Assembly: GCA_028707535.1 (NCBI GenBank)
Contig: JAQWAU010000020.1
Span: 1 to 32,301 of the forward strand
Direction of reading: 5' to 3'
From: Heliobacteriaceae bacterium
GTDB lineage: Bacteria > Bacillota > Desulfitobacteriia > Heliobacteriales > Heliobacteriaceae
DNA length: 32,301 nt
Made by a program: the position numbers and the translations under genes. Shown piece after piece: positions 6,961 to 15,117 of the stretch (within the stretch, counting starts at the first letter, position 1; the number at the start of each line of letters is the position of its first letter). The notes under the pieces were generated by a model. It was not told the DNA's origin. It saw only the letters and a list, made by a program, of their open reading frames with translations, and made no database searches.

Positions 6961-8041
6961 GATACTTACGCAAAAAAACCGGAATATCGACTTCATCGGC
7001 GGGAAAAGCGGTTTTTACGTCCATGGTAATCTGCGGTTTTTGCCGTATGTTTTCCTTAGCAACCGGTTGCGGACCGGTCTGGACATGGCGTTGGTCAAAG
7101 CCGGTGGCAATTACCGTCACCCGAACTTCATCTTCCATCGCCTCGTCAATTACCGCCCCAAAAATAATATTTGCCTCAGGATCGGCAACCTCAGTCACAA
7201 TTTCGGCCGCTTCGTTGACTTCCAACATCCCCAGATTGGCCCCACCGGTAATATTCATTAAAACACCCCTGGCCCCCTCGATAGAAGTCTCCAAAAGTGG
7301 GCTGGAAATCGCTTTTTTAACCGCATCAACGGCCCGGTTTTCCCCAGAAGCAGTCCCTACCCCCATTAAAGCCGAACCAGTATCCGTCATAATCGTCTTA
7401 ACATCGGCAAAATCCAGGTTAATGAGTCCCGGTACCGCAATCAAATCAGAAATACCCTGCACACCCTGCCGTAAAATATCGTCGGCAAGGCGAAAAGCTT
7501 CATTCATCGGGGTATGCTTGTCCACTACCTGTAACAACCGGTCATTAGGAATTGTAATCAAGGTATCCACTGCTGTTTTTAATTCCTGGATCCCCCGGTC
7601 GGCCTGCAAAGAACGTTTTCGGCCTTCAAACGTAAAGGGCCGGGTTACCACCCCTACTGTCAAGGCGCCTAACTCTTTCGCCACCTCAGCAACCACCGGC
7701 GCCGCACCGGTGCCGGTGCCACCACCCATACCTGCCGTAACAAAAACCATATCCGCTCCCTTGAGAATGGCCAGCAAATCTTCCCGGCTCTCTTCAGCCG
7801 CTTTTTTGCCGATATCCGGATTAGCTCCCGCTCCTAGCCCCTTGGTTAGTTTAGCCCCGATCTGCACTTTCTGTTCGGCGCGGGAAAGTTTTAACGCCTG
7901 AACGTCCGTGTTTACCGAAATAAACTCGACACCCCGCACCCCATGGCTAATCATACGGTTGACAGCGTTATTACCCCCGCCACCAACCCCCACAACCCGG
8001 ATAACCGCCAGCGGGTTTAAATCTACGTCTAATTCAAACAC
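6953..8041 (-). CDS. ftsZ: Cell division protein FtsZ
   Basis: FtsZ is the tubulin-like GTPase that forms the Z ring at midcell. In the 362-residue protein the GTP-binding signature GGGTGTG is at 106-112, the first glycine-rich loop ([13 protein letters not shown]) at 18-30 and the catalytic T7 loop NLDFAD at 208-213. After a rather short linker the C-terminal peptide [11 protein letters not shown], which docks FtsA or SepF, is intact. The start is GTG with AAGGAGGT about six bases upstream. It is the last gene of the division block, 113 bases behind ftsQ, with a strong terminator behind it. No ftsA precedes it. Confidence 0.98.
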   Translation of the reverse strand: MFELDVDLNPLAVIRVVGVGGGGNNAVNRMISHGVRGVEFISVNTDVQALKLSRAEQKVQIGAKLTKGLGAGANPDIGKKAAEESREDLLAILKGADMVFVTAGMGGGTGTGAAPVVAEVAKELGALTVGVVTRPFTFEGRKRSLQADRGIQELKTAVDTLITIPNDRLLQVVDKHTPMNEAFRLADDILRQGVQGISDLIAVPGLINLDFADVKTIMTDTGSALMGVGTASGENRAVDAVKKAISSPLLETSIEGARGVLMNITGGANLGMLEVNEAAEIVTEVADPEANIIFGAVIDEAMEDEVRVTVIATGFDQRHVQTGPQPVAKENIRQKPQITMDVKTAFPADEVDIPVFLRKYRG

Positions 8042-8074
8042 ATAGTACCTCCTTATCGATCGGGAAAACTAAGA

Positions 8075-8099
8075 ATTATATGCAATTGTTAATATTAAC
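8075..8099 (-). promoter_or_regulatory. Possible ftsZ promoter with internal palindrome
   Basis: TATAAT (8075-8080) has no good -35. A 12-bp palindrome GTTAATATTAAC (8088-8099) lies in the spacer, and a run of seven A residues lies further upstream. The stretch is clearly AT-rich against its surroundings. ftsZ may therefore be read separately from ftsQ. Confidence 0.35.
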
Positions 8100-8154
8100 C
8101 TTTTTTTGTCATTGCTTATCTAGTTATTTCGCTAGAAAATGCATATTCCCTTTT

Positions 8155-8913
8155 TTAATTACCAATTTTTTTGGGATATGTATTCCCGCCGGATTTGGTT
8201 TTTATCACCGGCACATTTAAGGAGGAAACGTCCACATATTGCACTGTTTTGGCCCCACCCCGCCGCGATATTTCACCCAGAATCTCCGTCAAGATCTCTC
8301 CTTTTGCAACAATATCTACCGGAGAACCAAAGCGAATTTCCAGCCCTTCCCCGGTATATAACACCAGGCGTTCCTTATTCGCCACGTGAATTTCGCCGAT
8401 TTGCAAGATTAAAGAAGAAGACATTTCCTGACACAGCCGCAACGCCACCGGCAACCCGTCAATTTCCAGGGTCTGCCCCGGCCCTACCGTCACCGGCACC
8501 GGTAACCCGGTAATCATCGGCAAAGGAATTCCGTGCAAAGAGGTGACCTTCTGTAAAAAAATTCCCCGTTGATCCACCAAGATAAAATCACTACCCTGGG
8601 CCAACACCGCTACCGGCTTTCGTTCCCGGATTTCCAGCCATATGCCGGAAGGCCATTCCCGTTTAACTGTTACGGCCTCGACCTGAGGATGGAATGTCAA
8701 CTGTTGTTGCACCCTGTCTACGTTAAGTTTCCAGATGTTTTCGCCAAAACGGATGCCGGAGAGGCGGATCAATTCATCTTGGTCAATCAGACTGGTACCT
8801 TTCACCATCACCTGAGAGACTCCAAAATAGGGTGATTGTAAAAAATAATACGCGGCAAGTAAAATCAGGGAAATGAAAAAGAAAATAAGTACATTGGCTC
8901 GTCCCCGGTTCAC
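8155..8913 (-). CDS. ftsQ: Cell division protein FtsQ/DivIB
   Basis: This 252-residue bitopic membrane protein belongs to the FtsQ-FtsB-FtsL complex (DivIB-DivIC-FtsL in Gram-positives) that regulates septal wall synthesis. A short cytoplasmic tail is followed by one membrane segment (about residues 8-25). A POTRA domain follows, starting at FGVSQVMVKGTSLIDQDEL (about 30-100), and then the FtsQ beta domain with SEWPSG-like KREWPSGIWLEIRERKP. The start is GTG with a G-rich site about seven bases upstream. It stands between murA and ftsZ in the order usual for dcw clusters. A terminator behind murA and a candidate promoter suggest a unit separate from the mur genes. Confidence 0.93.
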   Translation of the reverse strand: MNRGRANVLIFFFISLILLAAYYFLQSPYFGVSQVMVKGTSLIDQDELIRLSGIRFGENIWKLNVDRVQQQLTFHPQVEAVTVKREWPSGIWLEIRERKPVAVLAQGSDFILVDQRGIFLQKVTSLHGIPLPMITGLPVPVTVGPGQTLEIDGLPVALRLCQEMSSSLILQIGEIHVANKERLVLYTGEGLEIRFGSPVDIVAKGEILTEILGEISRRGGAKTVQYVDVSSLNVPVIKTKSGGNTYPKKIGN

Positions 8914-8951
8914 TATGCCGCCCCCTTTGTGGGAAAAACTGCCATAGAGTA

Positions 8952-8980
8952 ATTATAGCAAAATTCCGCTGGGCATCCAA
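8952..8980 (-). promoter_or_regulatory. Candidate promoter of ftsQ-ftsZ
   Basis: TATAAT (8952-8957) with TTGGAT (8975-8980) 17 bases upstream lies between the murA terminator and the ftsQ start. Confidence 0.5.
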
Positions 8981-9012
8981 GAGCCAAAAGGCCTAAAATA
9001 GCTGTCCTGTCC

Positions 9013-9063
9013 AGGAAAAACCAATGGCGCACTGCCTGTAAACGGCATTAAGTGCGCCCATTG
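9013..9063 (-). terminator. Terminator of the mraZ-murA block
   Basis: CAATGGCGCACT (9022-9033) pairs with AGTGCGCCCATTG (9051-9063) with one bulged base; GCC and GGC extend the stem inside. Leftward it is followed by GGTTTTTCC. It starts 13 bases after the murA stop. Confidence 0.72.
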
Positions 9064-9076
9064 ACAAGCTGGTCAA

Positions 9077-10336
9077 TTAAGCTTCCCTGATTATATCCGC
9101 ACCCAAGGCGGCAAGTTTCGCCGCAAAACGATCGTAACCCCGATCAATATGAAACGTTTTCTCCACAATAGTGCTATTTTCAGCCATCAGGCCGGCCAGC
9201 ACCAACGCTGCACCGGCCCGCAAATCGGTGGCTTCCACCACCGCCCCACTGAGCCGGGAAACGCCCTTGATCACCGCTACCCTGCCTTCAAGCCGAATAT
9301 CCGCACCCATCCGGCGCAGTTCATCAACGTGTTTAAACCGGTTTTCAAAGATCGACTCTGAGATCACGCTGGTTCCTTCACCAACCGCCAACAACGCCAT
9401 CATTTGCGGTTGCATGTCGGTAGGGAAACCGGGATAAGGCATCGTTTTGATGTCGACCGCCCCATTTACCTTTGGTCCGGTGACCAGCACCTGATCCCCG
9501 TCCTCCTCCACTTCCGCTCCCGCCTCCCGAAGTTTGGCGGTTACCGGCTCCAAATGTTCGGGGATTACGTTGGTAATCAACACCTCACCGCCGGTAATTG
9601 CCGTGCCGACCATAAAGGTGCCTGCCTCAATCCGGTCGGGAATACTCTGGTGACAACAGCCGTGTAAACCGGAAACACCATCAATCCGAATTACATCCAA
9701 ACCGGCTCCCCGCACCTTGGCCCCCATGGCATTCAAAAAGTTTTGTAAGTCCACGATCTCCGGTTCTTTGGCCGCATTGCGAATCACGGTAGTCCCCCTG
9801 GCCAGGCAAGCTGCGGTCATTAGGTTTTCCGTGGCCCCGACGCTGGGGTAATCCAAATGGATTTCCGCACCTTTTAACTGCCTTGCTTCCACCTCGAAGA
9901 AACCGTGCCGTTCCGAAACCCGGGCGCCCATTTGCTGGAGGCCTTTAAGGTGCAAATCCATCGGCCGGCTGCCGATTGAACAACCCCCGGGATGAAACAA
10001 TTTGACCCGGCGAAAACGGCCGATTAATGGTCCGAGCACCAGATTAGAAGCCCGTAACCGGCGCATCAGGTCCGAAGGCACTTCTACCATCGCCGCCCGG
10101 GAAGCATCTACCGTTAAACTAGTTCCATTCTGTTTAACCTCGGCCCCCAAAGCCCGCAATAACTTGACCATCACTGCCACGTCGGTCAACTGCGGTACAG
10201 CCTTAATGGTGCATAAACCGGAAGCCATCAATGATGCGGCAAGCACGGGCAGAACCGCATTTTTCGCACTACTGACCTCGACGACACCACGCAACACCTT
10301 GCCGCCCCGAATCCTAATCCTGGGTTTCGCACTCAT
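9077..10336 (-). CDS. murA: UDP-N-acetylglucosamine 1-carboxyvinyltransferase MurA
   Basis: MurA transfers enolpyruvate from phosphoenolpyruvate to UDP-GlcNAc, the first committed step of peptidoglycan synthesis in the cytoplasm. The 419-residue protein is full length. The substrate-binding pair K25-N26 lies in SSAKNAVLP, where most family members have GAKN. The catalytic cysteine is C119 in PGGCSIGSRP, the fosfomycin-reactive type rather than the resistant aspartate type. The ATG start overlaps the murB stop by one base (TAATG), so translation is probably coupled. A terminator follows, making it the last gene of the long wall-synthesis block. Firmicutes often carry two MurA copies, and which one this is cannot be told. 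Confidence 0.97.
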   Translation of the reverse strand: MSAKPRIRIRGGKVLRGVVEVSSAKNAVLPVLAASLMASGLCTIKAVPQLTDVAVMVKLLRALGAEVKQNGTSLTVDASRAAMVEVPSDLMRRLRASNLVLGPLIGRFRRVKLFHPGGCSIGSRPMDLHLKGLQQMGARVSERHGFFEVEARQLKGAEIHLDYPSVGATENLMTAACLARGTTVIRNAAKEPEIVDLQNFLNAMGAKVRGAGLDVIRIDGVSGLHGCCHQSIPDRIEAGTFMVGTAITGGEVLITNVIPEHLEPVTAKLREAGAEVEEDGDQVLVTGPKVNGAVDIKTMPYPGFPTDMQPQMMALLAVGEGTSVISESIFENRFKHVDELRRMGADIRLEGRVAVIKGVSRLSGAVVEATDLRAGAALVLAGLMAENSTIVEKTFHIDRGYDRFAAKLAALGADIIREA

Positions 10337-11271
10337 TAACCTGCCCCCCCGGTGTCTCCAACCACCCGAATTTCTGACTCCAACTCCACACCACAGGTTG
10401 CCAGTACGCGGTTCTTTACTGTGGCCATCACCGCCAACACATCCGCCGCCGTAGCTCCGCCCGTATTAATAATGAAGTTAGCGTGACGGGTGGAAACTTG
10501 GGCACCCCCGACCGCAAAACCCTTGAGCCCGGCGGTTTCGATTAACCCGCCGGCCACTTGCCCCGGCGGGTTAATAAACACACTGCCGGCATTGGGCCAC
10601 TCCAAGGGCTGGCTCGCCCGCCGTTGCTGTAAAACAGCAGCTAAATCCCGTTCAACCGCCTCCCGGACGTCAAAAGACAACTCCATCTCGACCCGGATAA
10701 CCACCCCTTTTTTCCCCTGCAAACAGGACCTGCGGTACCCGAAACCGAGCTGCGATTGGATCAGGCGCTTTAGTTGCCCTGCCCCATCAATAACCTCCAC
10801 CATACGGACGACATCACCCAAAGTCCGCCCGTGGGCCCCCGCATTCATTACCACTGCACCACCCAAGGTTGCCGGAATGCCGGCGGCAAACTCCAGACCC
10901 CGTAGACCGTGCCGGGCGGTAAACCGGGCTAAAGCCGGCAGCCGGCAAGCCGCTCCTGCCGAAAAAAAGGTTCCGGCCAGCTCTTTTTGGCCAAACTTCG
11001 ACCCCAAGTAAATTACCACACCGCGAATCCCCCGGTCGGCTACCAACAGGTTTGAACCACCACCAACCACCAGCCACGGTGTGCCATTATCTTGACAATT
11101 CCGGATCAGTAAAGCCAAATCGGCAACATCTACCGGCACAGCAAATACATCGGCCGGCCCCCCGATCCGCCACGAGGTATGCAATCTCATGGGCTCGGAT
11201 TCCTTCCAGTCTCCCCGAAAGCCGTTCCGGACCCGGTTGTAGTCCCGTGGTACCCCCCCGGTATCCTTCAT
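10336..11271 (-). CDS. murB: UDP-N-acetylenolpyruvoylglucosamine reductase MurB
   Basis: This FAD- and NADPH-dependent enzyme turns the MurA product into UDP-N-acetylmuramic acid. The 311-residue protein has the FAD-binding stretch VVGGGSNLLV (68-77), the RIGGPAD motif near residue 35, the proton-donor serine S230 in NAGSVF and the C-terminal ESEIRVVG with a conserved glutamate near E300. GSVF without the tyrosine loop of E. coli points to type II. The ATG start has GGGGGAG only three to four bases upstream, a short spacing, so a slightly later start is possible. It lies 19 bases behind murC and overlaps murA by one base. Confidence 0.96.
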   Translation of the reverse strand: MKDTGGVPRDYNRVRNGFRGDWKESEPMRLHTSWRIGGPADVFAVPVDVADLALLIRNCQDNGTPWLVVGGGSNLLVADRGIRGVVIYLGSKFGQKELAGTFFSAGAACRLPALARFTARHGLRGLEFAAGIPATLGGAVVMNAGAHGRTLGDVVRMVEVIDGAGQLKRLIQSQLGFGYRRSCLQGKKGVVIRVEMELSFDVREAVERDLAAVLQQRRASQPLEWPNAGSVFINPPGQVAGGLIETAGLKGFAVGGAQVSTRHANFIINTGGATAADVLAVMATVKNRVLATCGVELESEIRVVGDTGGAG

Positions 11272-11290
11272 GGTCTCCCCCCTACAGCTG

Positions 11291-12670
11291 TTACCGCTTT
11301 GCCAGGTGGCCCGCCAACTGGGCCCCCACCGTCCAAATATTCCCTGCTCCCATGGTCAGCACCAAATCCCCGGGTCTGACCAGATTAACCAAATAATCGA
11401 CAATCTTTTCTTTGTCCGGAATATAACAAACCTGACCATGGTTATGCCCTTTGATGGCCTCAACAATCAACCCGGCGCTTACCCCCGGAATTGCCGGTTC
11501 ACCGGCGGAATATATGTCGTTAATGACGACGATGTCGGCGGCAGTCAAGGCGGCCCCGAACTCTTGGTAAAGGGCCTGGGTTCGCGTATACCGGTGCGGC
11601 TGAAAAACCGCAATTAAGCGCTGTGGCCGGACCTGGCGGGCCGCCGCCAGGGTTGCCCGAACTTCTGTCGGATGGTGGGCGTAATCATCGATTACCCGCA
11701 CCCCTTGGGCTTCACCACGCAACTGGAACCGCCGCCCCACTCCGTGAAACCCTTGCAACGCCGAAGCGGCTTCACTGAACGGTACCCCCAACTGATCGGC
11801 ACACGCCAAAGCGGCCAAGGCATTGGCTATGTTATGAGCACCGGGGACCGTCAACCCAGCCTGCCCCAAAAGACGACCACCGGTGATAACGTCAAAACGG
11901 GAACCTTCCGGCAAAGGGGCAACATTGGCGGCCACATAATCCGCCGGGTGGTAGAGGCCATAGGTGATCACCTTCCGGCCCGTGATCTTCTCGGCCATTA
12001 CCCGTAACTTGGGATCATCACTACAAAGCACCAGAGAACCGCCGGTTGGCACCCGCTGCGCAAATTGATCAAAGGCCTCCTCAATCGATTGCACCGAACG
12101 GTAATAGTCTAAGTGATCACCCTCAATATTGGTGATGATCGCCATTTGCGGCTGCAACTTGAGGAATGATCCGTCACTTTCATCCGCTTCGGCGACAAGA
12201 AATTCGCCCTGGCCCCACTTCGCATTGGCGGCGATTTCCCGGATCTCGCCCCCCACAATTATTGCCGGATCCCAACCGGCTTGCTCCAAAATCACCCCAA
12301 TCATCGCACTGGTCGTTGTTTTCCCGTGCGCCCCCGCGACGGCAATCCCCTTTTTTTTAAGCATTAATTCGGCTAACAGATCCGCTCGGTGTTTAATCAA
12401 AAGCCCACGTTCCCTCGCCAAAAGGAGTTCCGGGTTCGTTCCCCGGACAGCGGTGGAAACAACGACCGTATCTACCCCTGGGGCGACATTTGCTTCCTGG
12501 TGCCCGGTATATACGGTAGCCCCCAAGGCAGCCAACTGCCGGGTCAATGGGGTATCCGCCAAATCCGACCCGCTGACCCTATGCCCCAAAGCCAATAATA
12601 CCCGGGCGAGGCCGCTCATGCCGATCCCGCCGATACCGATGAAATGCACCCATGCTCCCCGCTGTAACAC
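11291..12670 (-). CDS. murC: UDP-N-acetylmuramate--L-alanine ligase MurC
   Basis: MurC adds L-alanine, the first stem-peptide residue, to UDP-MurNAc using ATP. The 459-residue protein has the N-terminal nucleotide-binding GIGGIGMSGLA (about 12-22), the ATP loop GAHGKTTT (113-120) and the C-terminal DDYAHHPTE, all typical of MurC. The start is GTG with AAGGAG about 11 bases upstream. The 137-base gap from murG holds only a short hairpin (12749-12767) and no clear promoter, so readthrough from murG is likely. Confidence 0.97.
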   Translation of the reverse strand: MLQRGAWVHFIGIGGIGMSGLARVLLALGHRVSGSDLADTPLTRQLAALGATVYTGHQEANVAPGVDTVVVSTAVRGTNPELLLARERGLLIKHRADLLAELMLKKKGIAVAGAHGKTTTSAMIGVILEQAGWDPAIIVGGEIREIAANAKWGQGEFLVAEADESDGSFLKLQPQMAIITNIEGDHLDYYRSVQSIEEAFDQFAQRVPTGGSLVLCSDDPKLRVMAEKITGRKVITYGLYHPADYVAANVAPLPEGSRFDVITGGRLLGQAGLTVPGAHNIANALAALACADQLGVPFSEAASALQGFHGVGRRFQLRGEAQGVRVIDDYAHHPTEVRATLAAARQVRPQRLIAVFQPHRYTRTQALYQEFGAALTAADIVVINDIYSAGEPAIPGVSAGLIVEAIKGHNHGQVCYIPDKEKIVDYLVNLVRPGDLVLTMGAGNIWTVGAQLAGHLAKR

Positions 12671-12748
12671 TAAACGCTCAGCTCCTTCCCCGGGATCACC
12701 CCAGGCCGTTTCTTCCTACCATTCCTCACCTGGACACCTACATATTAT

Positions 12749-12767
12749 GCAGCACCCTGATTGCTGC
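12749..12767 (-). other. Short hairpin in the murG-murC gap
   Basis: GCAGCA and TGCTGC form a 6-bp stem around a 7-base loop. No T run follows, so it is not a terminator; no promoter was found in the gap. Meaning unknown. Confidence 0.3.
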
Positions 12768-12807
12768 TCCTAAGCTTGTCTCCCCGGTCATCAAAATAAG
12801 CCCCGGT

Positions 12808-13938
12808 TTACCGCCGGGACGTCAAAACCCGTTCCACTTCCGCGACGATCGACACCAGGGCATTCTTTTGCCCGGCTGCCTTAGCTGCCCGGGCCATTTT
12901 GCCAAGTTCGACCGGCTGCGCAAAAAGGCTGATTACCAGATCTCTTAAACAATCCCCATCCAGTTCCCGTTCCAGGATCACCCGGGCCGCCCCGGCGGCT
13001 TCCAAACTGCGGGCGTTAGCTTCTTGGTGATTTTCCGTGGCATAAGGGTATGGCACCAAAACAGCCGGCAGCCCCCGTACAGTGATTTCAGCCAAAAAGG
13101 CCGCCCCGGCTCGCCCGATACAAAGATCGCTGGCCGCCAGGGCTTGATCCATCCGGTCGATATACGGCATTACTCTAATATTGCCACTATCTGCTAGGCA
13201 TATTCCGGCTGCCGCCAAAAGTTCCCGGGTACCGGAATAATTCGCCTCCCCGGTAACCAGTAACAACTGATACCTCGGTTTACCCGCCCACCGGCCGGCC
13301 AAGGGAACAATCACTTCATTCAACCGGCGGGCCCCCCGGCTACCACCGACAACCAGCAAGACTTGAGCTTCTGCCGGCAGTTGAAAAAACTGCCTGGCCG
13401 CATCCCGGGATGCGGCCACAATATTTGGCCGGACCGGCAGCCCGGTCACCACCGTGTGACAAGCCGGCAAATGCTTGCGAGCCGCTGGAAAGGTGAGCAA
13501 GACAGAATCGGCACGGGAAGCCAATAACCGGTTGGCGATCCCGGGATAGGCATTCTGTTCATGCAGTAAAGCCGGAATCCCGGCCAAGGTTGCCGCCAGA
13601 ACAACGGGAAAAGCGACAAAGCCACCGGTACCGATCACCACATCCGGCCGCAGCTTCTTCAGCAGCCGGAACGCCTCCGCTACACCCCGGACATTTGTCC
13701 AGGCCGTACTGACCATTCGCCAGTTGAAACGCCGCTCCCACCCCTGGGAATGCACCGTAAATAACGGTAACCCTTCCCTGGGCACAATCGTATTTTCGAG
13801 CCCCCGCTTCCCACCCACATAGTAAACCGTACAGCCGGGAAAACGGCTCTGAAGGCCTCGCCCGATGGCTATTGCCGGGTAAATATGCCCCCCGGTACCA
13901 CCACCAGTAACAACGAAACATTTTTTTTTATGTTCCAA
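12808..13938 (-). CDS. murG: Lipid II synthase MurG (N-acetylglucosaminyltransferase)
   Basis: MurG adds GlcNAc to lipid I at the inner membrane face, giving lipid II. The 376-residue GT28 protein has the glycine-rich loop GGGTGGH (12-18), the HEQN motif near residue 130, a second G loop VVGGSRGARRLN near 195 and the donor-site ATENHQEANA region near 315. The likely start is TTG with GGGAGG seven bases upstream. It is followed by a run of nine A residues in codons 4-6, a possible slippage site. It lies 26 bases behind ftsW. Confidence 0.96.
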   Translation of the reverse strand: MEHKKKCFVVTGGGTGGHIYPAIAIGRGLQSRFPGCTVYYVGGKRGLENTIVPREGLPLFTVHSQGWERRFNWRMVSTAWTNVRGVAEAFRLLKKLRPDVVIGTGGFVAFPVVLAATLAGIPALLHEQNAYPGIANRLLASRADSVLLTFPAARKHLPACHTVVTGLPVRPNIVAASRDAARQFFQLPAEAQVLLVVGGSRGARRLNEVIVPLAGRWAGKPRYQLLLVTGEANYSGTRELLAAAGICLADSGNIRVMPYIDRMDQALAASDLCIGRAGAAFLAEITVRGLPAVLVPYPYATENHQEANARSLEAAGAARVILERELDGDCLRDLVISLFAQPVELGKMARAAKAAGQKNALVSIVAEVERVLTSRR

Positions 13939-13964
13939 AATGATTCCTCCCGGACCAAAGGCCT

Positions 13965-15065
13965 TTAGCGTGGGGTATAGCGGGAAACACTCAGTAAAAG
14001 ACCAACCCCAACCAAGGAAAAGACCAGGGATGAGCCCCCATAAGAGATGAACGGCAGGGTAATCCCGGTCACTGGCAAGAGACCGCTGACAACGCCCATG
14101 TTAGTCACCGTTTGCAAGGCAATCTGGGTCGTTAAGCCAACCGCCAGCAAACTCCCGAAGCTATCCGGACAAGCTACCGCGATCCGGAGGCCCCGCCAAA
14201 TCAAGATGAAAAAAAGCAAAATAACACATACCGCACCAATGAGACCCAATTCTTCCCCCAAAATAGCGAAAACAAAATCGGTATGCCGTTCCGGTAAATA
14301 AAAATACTTCTGCTTGCTCTGGCCCAAACCATAGCCGAACAAACCACCGGAGCCCAAGGCAAACAATGACTGTAAGGTTTGGTAACCACTGCCGACCGGA
14401 TCGGCCCAAGGGTCGATAAAACCGGTAAGCCGCTTCAGGCGATAAGGTTTGATCAGGGCGGCCACCAACACCGCAACCACCCCACCGATACCCAATAGAC
14501 CCATATGCCAATTTTTAGCCCCGGCAACATACAGCATGACAAAAACGGTGCCACAAATCACCAATGCCGTACCCAAGTCCGGCTGGCACACGATCAAAAC
14601 ACCAACCAAGGCCATTAGCCCTAAATAAGGGGCTAACCCAGTCCGAAATCTGGCCAGCTTATATGGCGCCTTGGCCAGATTACCCGCAACAAAAATAATT
14701 ACCGCTAATTTCATCAGTTCCGAAGGTTGAAATGTCGCCGGCCCCAAGTTGAGCCACCGCCAGGAGTTGTTGATTTCTTTACCAACCCCGGGGATAAACA
14801 CTGCACACAACAAAACCAGGCCGGCTACCAGAAAGCCTTTACGGTAGTTCATCAAACGGCGGTAGTCAACCCGCATCACCAACAGCATTGCCCCAATTCC
14901 TAGAAAAGCCCATAACGCCTGCCGCTTAAAAAAGTGGTAAGGGTCATTGTGCATATAAGCCGCCGTAACGGAACTGGCGCTCATAACCATAATAATGCCA
15001 AAAGTTAACAAGAGTAAAACCGCTAGAAAAATGGCAAAATCCGGCGCTCGCTGTTTAAGCCGCAA
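13965..15065 (-). CDS. ftsW: SEDS peptidoglycan glycosyltransferase FtsW/SpoVE
   Basis: This polytopic SEDS protein polymerises lipid II, working with a class B penicillin-binding protein. The 366 residues hold about ten hydrophobic segments. Family hallmarks are TFQPSELMKLA (about 111-121), QPDLGTALV near 160 and the long loop GYGLGQSKQKYFYLPERHTD near 245, followed by FISYGGSS near 340. The start is TTG preceded by AGGAGGGGGG. Its place between murD and murG matches spoVE in Bacillus, so a part in spore cortex synthesis is as possible as one in division; only one such gene is in the window. Confidence 0.95.
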   Translation of the reverse strand: MRLKQRAPDFAIFLAVLLLLTFGIIMVMSASSVTAAYMHNDPYHFFKRQALWAFLGIGAMLLVMRVDYRRLMNYRKGFLVAGLVLLCAVFIPGVGKEINNSWRWLNLGPATFQPSELMKLAVIIFVAGNLAKAPYKLARFRTGLAPYLGLMALVGVLIVCQPDLGTALVICGTVFVMLYVAGAKNWHMGLLGIGGVVAVLVAALIKPYRLKRLTGFIDPWADPVGSGYQTLQSLFALGSGGLFGYGLGQSKQKYFYLPERHTDFVFAILGEELGLIGAVCVILLFFILIWRGLRIAVACPDSFGSLLAVGLTTQIALQTVTNMGVVSGLLPVTGITLPFISYGGSSLVFSLVGVGLLLSVSRYTPR

Positions 15066-15117
15066 AATACCCCCCTCCTGTCATCCACTGCTGCCGCAGG
15101 TAGCCTGCTTAACAGAT

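Noticed and set aside
7023-7901. 292-codon open frame antisense to ftsZ
   Set aside because: It mirrors ftsZ codon structure, has a serine/threonine/alanine-rich low-information sequence and no ribosome binding site. It is a shadow of the real gene.
9901-10200. High frequency of the tetranucleotide CCGG (six in this 300-base sample, about three times the chance value)
   Set aside because: It follows from favoured CGG arginine and glycine/proline codons in minus-strand genes. It does not need a site-specific function.
12129-12773. 214-codon open frame antisense to murC
   Set aside because: It is a low-complexity product rich in Pro, Ser and Ala, opposite a certain gene.
12671-12807. Promoter in the murG-murC gap (CATAAT near 12744)
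   Set aside because: The -35 at proper distance is poor; readthrough from murG explains expression.
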